This document shows, one piece after another, positions 57,957-64,000 of a DNA stretch of 64,000 bases. Numbering within the stretch: the stretch's first letter is position 1; each line of letters starts with the position of its first letter. The stretch is from contig OX637392.1 in assembly GCA_951799425.1 (NCBI GenBank), positions 38,826,593-38,890,592 of the forward strand, read 5' to 3'. This DNA is from Ilex aquifolium (taxonomy: Eukaryota > Streptophyta > Magnoliopsida > Aquifoliales > Aquifoliaceae). The position numbers were made by a program, and so were the translations under genes. The notes below the pieces were generated by a model, which saw nothing but the letters and a program-made list of their open reading frames with translations, was not told the origin of the DNA and did no database searches.

Positions 57957-58437
57957 GGGAGCAAGAATGGATGATGGCTTTATCCGAAATCCTATAGCAG
58001 GAACAAACTGGTTTGGTTTTAGTGATGTGTAGTCGAGATCTGGTTTAACATGAACAAGGCTAGGTTAGAGAAAGCTACTACTTCACCTGCTCAAATTGTT
58101 GATTTCTCAAGACAGTATATTGATCACCAATATATGGCCACACAATCTCATGATTTGCTGCCTAGTGAATCAACTAACAGACTGTATATGGAACTTTTCA
58201 TGATTAGGTTCATTCAAATGAGGGTTTGTCTCACCATGTTCAGTGCATCAATCTTGTGTCCGTAGCGAACGTAATGTGGCTCTTAAATGTTTAGCTAAAT
58301 AATAATATGCGATCAATTGTAATGATACTTGTCTACGGCGGAATGATGCCCCATTGTTTCTTTTGTCTAGCATCCAAAGAGGCAAGTACATCTAATCAAT
58401 GAAATTCTTTTCAAAGAGGAAAAAAAAAAAAAAAAAG
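57957..58437 (+). pseudogene. Possible L1-type non-LTR remnant or retrocopy with A tail
   Basis: An open piece (58050-58265) and SERNVALKCLAK-like text afterwards recall the end of plant L1 RNase H domains (an E/R-N-VAD-LAK motif). The stretch ends ATGAAATTCTTTTCAAAGAG and an A17 run at about 58421-58437. Weak evidence; it could equally be a decayed retrocopy of a host transcript. Confidence 0.35.
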
Positions 58438-58977
58438 GAGAGGGAGATTTTACTGTTGTTGCAATTTTTAAAGTATAATTGGACCAAATCTCATAGATAT
58501 CACATACAGCAACACTATAAACTCAGGGTAAAGAGACTCACTTACATGCGTAGGTGATAATCGTCTCTCTTTGATTCTACATGCAGCAATATTACTTTTT
58601 CTTTGTTCTGTAATTTCTCTTGTTTCCTTTTTAACTGACCTCCACGTCTCTTTCTTTCTACTAGTTTCACATGGAAAAAACCTCTTAAGAATTCGTCAAG
58701 TATTTAAGAAATCAATTGGTCATTAAATTTTTTTTTTTTTTTGGGTAAGGGCCTAAGGGGTCATTTAAGTTTTATTATGTAATAAAATATAAACAAACTA
58801 GTTGGAAAACAGCCAGGTCAAATGCAACACCACAATTAAAATGACAAAAGTTACAAGGAACTTGCCATGCACAATTCACATGGAATGGTACTCAAGCCAC
58901 TGTCATTTGGATTTACCAAAACAGTGGACAAAGAAGAGTTAAAGGAGGTAGGCTGCTGCAATTTCCATGATGGAGAT
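58438..58977. other. Distal upstream region of the LSH gene with an L1-like tail
   Basis: No gene. A T16 run at 58727-58742 followed by GGGTAAGGGCCTAAGGGG looks like the reversed 3' end of an L1 element. Confidence 0.4.
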
Positions 58978-58978
58978 C

Positions 58979-59036
<58 letters not shown>
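58979..59036. repeat. (GA)n microsatellite upstream of LSH
   Basis: About 28 GA units with one AA interruption, roughly 660 bp before the start codon. GA repeats are bound by plant BASIC PENTACYSTEINE proteins, so it may be regulatory, but repeats of this kind are also frequent by chance. Confidence 0.85.
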
Positions 59037-59348
59037 TGAGAAGACAGGTTGAAGTGATATTCAAACTGTCATCAATTCTCTACGTGCAAGTCTATGCATG
59101 GGCCCATCTCTTGTCTCCTTCCCCACTACTATTTTCCCCCCACCTCCCCCCTGGTCTTCCCTTCCTTTTCCTCTTTATATGCTCATCCACATATGTCCCT
59201 CTCACATTGCTACTCTCTTCTTCCCTTTCAACTAAGCCCATATTTCTTTCAAGAACCAGAAGATTTCCCTTCCTAGAGTCTCTAAACCCCCCGTTCATAT
59301 ATCTCAGTTCAGTCTCTCATAATCCCCCCCTCCTCCCCCTTCTTTCTC

Positions 59349-59375
59349 TCTTCTATATATACGCGTATATATGTA
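59349..59375 (+). promoter_or_regulatory. Probable TATA region of the LSH gene
   Basis: TCTATATATACGCGTATATA lies about 345 bp before the ATG, downstream of a C/T-rich stretch. It would give a 5' untranslated leader of about 300 bp. Inference from position only. Confidence 0.45.
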
Positions 59376-59695
59376 TGTGAGTGTAGCTGTTCTCAAGTTA
59401 TGGGACACCTGATTTTTTTTGTTTGTCTCTCAATGAATAACACTCTCACCAATCTAGGCAGCTCTGTTCTTCCCTTGAAATGAAAACCTTCAAATAATGC
59501 ACAAACACAGCCAGTCCTTTTTCTCTTAATAGCCCTACAAAAGCACAATAAAAAACCCATAAAAACCAACCCTGAAAAATTCATAGGGCTCAACCCATTT
59601 CTTGCAAACTTTCCCCATTTCGCCTTTTAACAATCTCCAAAAAAATCTCCCAAAAAAGGGGACATTAAACCCTAACCCTCAAAAAAATCCTCAAA

Positions 59696-60391
59696 ATGTC
59701 CGCTACAGTCACCGCCGCCACTGTCAGCCGAAGCAGATGCAACTCCGACAACAGCAGCAGCTCAATATCTGAAAACAGCATCAGCAACCAAGAACTATCA
59801 CTGCCACAACCACCACCACCACCACCACCGAGCCGGTACGAGTCCCAAAAACGCCGAGACTGGAACACCTTCGGACAATACCTAAAAAACCACCGGCCAC
59901 CACTAACTCTCTCCCGGTGTAGTGGCGCTCACATACTCGAATTCCTCCGGTACCTCGATCAGTTTGGAAAAACCAAAGTCCACACCACTGACTGTCCCTT
60001 TTTCGGCCTCCCCCACCCACCAGCACCGTGTCCATGCCCTCTTAAACAAGCCTGGGGCAGCCTCGACGCGCTCATCGGCCGTCTACGCGCCGCCTTCGAA
60101 GAGAACGGTGGACACCCAGAGACCAACCCTTTTGGTGCTCGAGCTGTGAGGTTGTACCTTAGGGAGGTAAGGGACTCTCAGGCAAAAGCTAGAGGAATAG
60201 CTTATGAGAAGAAGAAAAGAAAGAAGCCACAGCAAACAGGGTCACAAGTGAATCCGACAATGAGGTTAGAGGATGATAATAATGTTCAACATGGTGTTAA
60301 TGATCAGTCCTTTGAATCCAGTGAAGCTCTGGTCATGGCGGCTTCAGCTGATGCTCGAAGGTCCATGATTCCTCTCTTTGTGCTGAATTAG
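59696..60391 (+). CDS. ALOG/LSH family nuclear transcription regulator, single exon
   Basis: 231 residues, complete. Residues 1-45 are Ser/Asn-rich with a proline run (39-45). The ALOG domain spans about 46-172 ([20 protein letters not shown], then [14 protein letters not shown]), with a small insert whose conserved Cys/His residues (H96, C100, C112, C114) form the zinc-ribbon part, followed by [19 protein letters not shown] and [15 protein letters not shown] basic KKKRKK at 172-177 is the nuclear signal. The tail (178-231) is variable and ends [15 protein letters not shown] proteins (LSH in Arabidopsis, G1/TAWAWA in rice, TMF in tomato) regulate organ boundaries, meristem maturation and light responses. 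The start ATG follows AAAAAATCCTCAAA. I cannot say which LSH paralogue this is. Confidence 0.96.
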   Translation: MSATVTAATVSRSRCNSDNSSSSISENSISNQELSLPQPPPPPPPSRYESQKRRDWNTFGQYLKNHRPPLTLSRCSGAHILEFLRYLDQFGKTKVHTTDCPFFGLPHPPAPCPCPLKQAWGSLDALIGRLRAAFEENGGHPETNPFGARAVRLYLREVRDSQAKARGIAYEKKKRKKPQQTGSQVNPTMRLEDDNNVQHGVNDQSFESSEALVMAASADARRSMIPLFVLN

Positions 60392-61488
60392 GGTTTGGTT
60401 GTGGTACTTGACATGAAGCTAGTTTTTATGATGGCACGATTTTAATTTCTTGTTTTTATTTCTCGTCGTTTATGTGTGTATTGGTAATGAAAAGGGTACT
60501 TTGAAGTTTGATGTCTTCTTTTGTGGGATCTGCCAATATTTCCTTTCATCCTTATTTGCACAAATCTTGTCGATTTTATGTATCAAAAAGGGCCTCATTA
60601 TGAGAAAAAAACATGGAACATGCTCATCTATACAATTTTATATAGACATATAAAATGATATATATTGTCCATTGTCTCCTTTCAATTGCAACATTATTGG
60701 AAACTTGAGACTCCTACTGATGCCAAAAAGTTGTGATTTTTATGTCTTGGTGTCCTCTGATTTTGTTGGGATATAGCATGTAAGAGAATAAATTGAGACT
60801 TGAGAGTGTCCTAATATATTGGGAATGAGTTTATTGCAGATCTGATAAGAAGCATAAAAAATTAACAATATATGAATAGCTTTGGTTGAGAGTATTTTAT
60901 CATGAAGTTTTTATTATACCGGGTTATTTTGCAAATTTTTTCTCAAATTTGTGTGGTTTAGAAAATATTTTTAAAACTCACGTAATTTATAAAACGTTAG
61001 TTCAATTAACGTCTTTCGGTAAAAATATCAGTTAGACTGATGTATTTGTTCAAAATGTAAAGACTAAAAATGTTAAAAATGTCTATCCCCCTTATGTGTT
61101 ATTTTAAAAACGTCATTTTGACCAATTCTTTACAAATGTCAGGTAGAGTGACATTTTAAAAAACGTCAATTCAATTAACGTTTTCAAAAACATCAATATT
61201 TTTTTCTTGGTCGAAATTATTGTTAGCATTTTGTCTTTTTCAAGATATTTTTACTAACAACTAATGACATTTCGATCTTCATTTTTATGGATAACAAAAA
61301 ATTGATGACCAAAGAAAATTCATTGCAATTGTACAAATGCAAAATTCGTTTAATTCATTTTCACCATCAACTTTAACTCAACTTTTAATAAGGTAATAGT
61401 TGTTTTATTATCTAAAATAAAAATACAAAGTAAGAGCATCATGCTTAGATGACATGAAACAAATATGCAAGAATATCTATTGTTTTTT
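60392..61488. other. 3' region of the LSH gene and intergenic DNA
   Basis: The first 250 bp probably hold the 3' untranslated region and poly(A) site, but no strong AATAAA is present near the stop. 61000-61200 repeats short AACGT(T/C) words. No other gene. Confidence 0.4.
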
Positions 61489-61632
61489 CCTTTTTTTTTT
61501 TTTTTTTTGGGAGGGGGAAAGGGAAGGGAAAGGGAAAGGGAAAGGGAAAGGGGAAGGGGGACTTGAACCCTTGACCTCAGGAAGGTAAACCCTTCACAAG
61601 ATAAGGAGTACTATTAGACCAAGGGCCCATTG
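61489..61632 (-). mobile_element. Second tRNA-derived SINE head
   Basis: On - the text TTGGTCTAATAGTACTCC (A-box-like) is followed by AAGGGTTCAAGTCCCCC (B-box-like). The + strand has a T run at 61491-61508 and a G/A-rich GGGAAAGGGAAAGGG stretch after it, the reverse of a purine/A-rich tail. A tRNA gene is excluded by spacing and lack of an acceptor stem. No duplication was found. Confidence 0.5.
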
Positions 61633-61725
61633 ATGACTAAACACCAACATTGACTTACACACATTGATGACTAAATTTGGCATTGACATTGATGACTAAA
61701 TTTGACATTGACAATAAAAAGAGTA
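61632..61725. repeat. Short tandem repeat TTGATGACTAAA...ACATTGAC
   Basis: ATTGATGACTAAA occurs at about 61629, 61665 and 61688, each followed by (A/T)CATTGAC-like text: three irregular units. Confidence 0.65.
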
Positions 61726-61739
61726 GTCTTAATAAATAA

Positions 61740-62230
61740 GAAAATTTAAATTTGCGAACGACCGTTTGATCTGTGAGAGGACGATCATAAGACGGTTGAC
61801 ACTGGAATGAAAATCACGTTTCTATCCTGTCTAGGGGCATCACTGCTCGATCAACTATAAGCATTGCTCCAGCAAGGTCTATGCAACTCTTCCGTGGTAT
61901 TTTGTCATCTAATTTTTTAAGTCATTAAGAGACCGCTCTAGCAAAGCTGGTGAGTATAGCTCGGTCCTTACCGATTTTTAAAGCATAAAACCACACAAAA
62001 ACTAGTCCTCTTGAGCATAAGAAGGGTCTAAAAATGACTCAATCTATATTTTTAAAACTCATATATGGTTTAAAAAATCTTTTTTTTTAAATCACTTAGG
62101 ATTCATATTAGGATTGCTTCCAATTCTATTTTTATCCTAATCAAGCTAAATTAAAAATAACTAAGAGTTCATTTTAGATGCCTAGGTCATTACATTGTCC
62201 TAAGCATGACTGTGCATACGGAGGGTGAAT
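61740..62230. repeat. Dispersed repeat, copy B (partner at 22150-22640)
   Basis: Shares ordered words with copy A, including GAATGAAAATCACGTTT, GACCGCTCTAG, CATAAAACCA and AATGACTCAA. No coding capacity. Confidence 0.5.
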
Positions 62231-64000
62231 AATGTTGTTTTGATGCTTGATCTCCTCCTTTCACTAACACTTTCAGATCTTCAACTTGATAGTATTATAA
62301 CCATGAAAAAGGTTGAGATTTACAAATGACTCCATGAAATTAACCAATTATAAAATGTGATCCAACAATCTATTCCTTTGACAATTATTTGACAAAATGT
62401 ACAAGTTAGAAATTAAGATTACAATCCACAAATCATTGAACAAAACATAGCAGTAGTCAAAACATTTTTTTTTCAATAGGTGTGGTATCTTTCGTCCATA
62501 TGTAGTTGATGCCATGGTGGTAGTTATTTTGACCATATAGTATCGACATGTACGAAGTAATATTTTATTGTTCTTAGCTCAAACTTGTTTGACGGTTGAT
62601 TTGTAGTATTCTTTGTTCCTGCTTGGCATCATTAGTGATTGTCGGTGTGACACGGGTGCTTGAAGTTCTACTATCTCCATGTGTGATGTATTTGATTCAT
62701 TGACACGAAATGCTCATTCTCAGCGTAGTTTGACATAATACTCTTTTGGATCAGAATAGCGCTCACTTTTGTGCCAATGGAGTTAGACACCGAAATTCAG
62801 TCCAACCTTTATGGATTTGTGTAAATCCTCACACTCTTATCTTATATATAGTAAGTAATTATTTTTGAAATGCTAATATAGGTGCTGAGGTATGTATGAA
62901 ACTTATAGAATATTGTAATAGTAGGAATAAATACTAGGGAGGCAAATTGATTGTGAAATTTAATTTTTTGGAGGTGTTTAAAATTGATAAAAGCAACTAA
63001 GTAAAAATATTAAATTTTTTTAGGTCAAAAAAATATTATCATTGAACCTGAGAGATCCGAAAAATTTGGAATAGCCGTTTAGCACATATAGCGGTTCGGA
63101 GGAATAAAATAGTAATTTTAGTGTTTCAAGTGTAAATTTACTTTAATTTTGAAATAAATCATAAAACTAAATATTTTTAGGTTAAAATAACATTAAAAAT
63201 GAATCCGGAACGTCGAAAAACCTTCGCATAGTCATATAGATCAAATTGGAGATTCTTAGTGGCAAAACCGTAATTTCGGAGAAGACCAAAACAGTCCATG
63301 AACAGTGAATTTCGGGGCTGATGTGTTTAAAACCCCATTTTTCCTCATTTCTTTCACTCCACTCTCACCCCACACCTCTTGGAACCCTAAAGGAAGATTA
63401 AGGGAGGAAGAAAAGGGAAGAAGGAGGTCACTAGAGCTTGGGTTCTTACTTGGAATTTTGATTCAAGGTAGGGGTTTTCTTCCATTCTCTTGCATTGAGG
63501 CTAGGACATACATATATATACATTCTTTTGACTCTAAATCTTATATACTTGCTATGAAATTTTTGATTCTTGATATTTATGCAAATGTGGTCATGTTTTA
63601 AACAATGCTATGGTGGAATCACCATTAAAACTCTTTTCTTGGTCTCAAACCCTAGTTCTCAAGGAAAATAGGTTTTTCTCTTGATTTTTCCTTGATTCTT
63701 GAATTCAAAAACTTTAGCGCTTAAAATTGAACCACAAAATGATATTTATGAGGATCTCTTGTATATTTTCTCACATTGTCTCTATTGTGCCATTTTATGA
63801 GAAATTTGGAAATTTTTGGGAATGACTTGTTGTTTTTGAGAAATTGTGGATATTGTATTTCTTGTATGGTTGTTTTGATGAACATGAGTGAGAGGTTCCT
63901 TGTAAGGATGATCATGCCAAAGAAATAAGACCTTGAGGGTGAGAGGTTCCTTGTAAGGATGCTTGAGAATCCAAATCTTGAGGGTGAAAGGTTCCTTGTA
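62231..64000 (+). repeat. LTR-like DNA running off the window
   Basis: No gene. 62930-63480 has the pattern of a gypsy LTR first half (AT-rich text with TTTAGGTCAAAA, CCTCATTTCTTTCACTCC, a GA-rich leader, then TTCAAGGTAGGGGTTTTCTTCC). The family resembles 7430-8112. Ends are not defined. Confidence 0.4.
63882..64000. repeat. Tandem repeat cut by the window end
   Basis: Three copies of GTGAGAGGTTCCTTGTAAGG (the third with GTGAAAGG and cut at 64000), spaced about 50-55 bp and joined by CTTGAGGGTGA. The array probably continues beyond the window. Confidence 0.8.

Noticed and set aside
59665..60035. Frames on - across the start of LSH, one with a Val/Gly run
   Set aside because: Shadows of the proline-rich LSH N-terminus.
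61540..61632. Possible tRNA gene on -
   Set aside because: Good B box, but no acceptor stem; the purine/A-rich tail fits a SINE.

Overview
The window is plant nuclear DNA, most likely from a eudicot with a repeat-rich genome. The evidence is large Ty3/gypsy LTR retrotransposons of the Tat and chromovirus (Tekay/Del-like) types, a CACTA DNA transposon, MULE-type MITEs, tRNA-derived SINEs, L1-like tails, and one ALOG/LSH developmental regulator. I cannot name the species. The only host gene I can defend as intact is the single-exon ALOG (LSH) gene at 59696-60391.

Layout. 1-~6670: 3' part of a Tat element (end of pol on +, a spliced 583-residue antisense ORF on -, 3' LTR), interrupted by a 2.8-kb solo LTR (445-3247, duplicated target CCCAC). 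6671-8112 and 17993-19369: older LTR-like DNA split by a 9.9-kb CACTA element (8113-17989, duplicated target TCT). The CACTA carries exon fragments of two unrelated host genes (ribonucleotide reductase large subunit and a coiled-coil protein), a MULE MITE (13744-14299) and a solo LTR (14352-16443). 19580-22043: another solo LTR (duplicated target GTTGT). 22981-29775: a 5'-truncated LTR containing a chromovirus (23993-29761, duplicated target TTAGG) whose right-hand LTR is a nearly perfect inverted repeat. 29914-31132: a primer-site-adjacent LTR. 31631-42374: a decayed Tat-like element (duplicated target CACCT) with an antisense plant-mobile-domain ORF, itself split by a solo LTR (34682-36815). 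43017-53513: a nearly complete but mutated Tat element (duplicated target TAATC) with gag, protease, RT, two RNase H domains, a deleted integrase, and an antisense spliced ORF. 53519-61488: low-copy AT-rich DNA around the LSH gene, with small MITEs, a SINE, retroposons and microsatellites. 61489-64000: a SINE, a dispersed repeat and LTR-like DNA running off the window.

How it fits together. The repeats are nested insertions that can be ordered by their target-site duplications. The gypsy elements are not intact: they carry stop codons, frameshifts or deletions. All three Tat elements carry an extra gene between pol and the 3' LTR, read in the opposite direction. Two encode a domain of the 'putative gypsy type transposon' kind and one a plant mobile domain. 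The first of these is open across three exons although its parent element is damaged. The most unusual single structure is the palindromic LTR at 29076-29761, which is bounded by TSD-flanked termini and contains TACCGGTA palindromes also found in related LTRs of the window.
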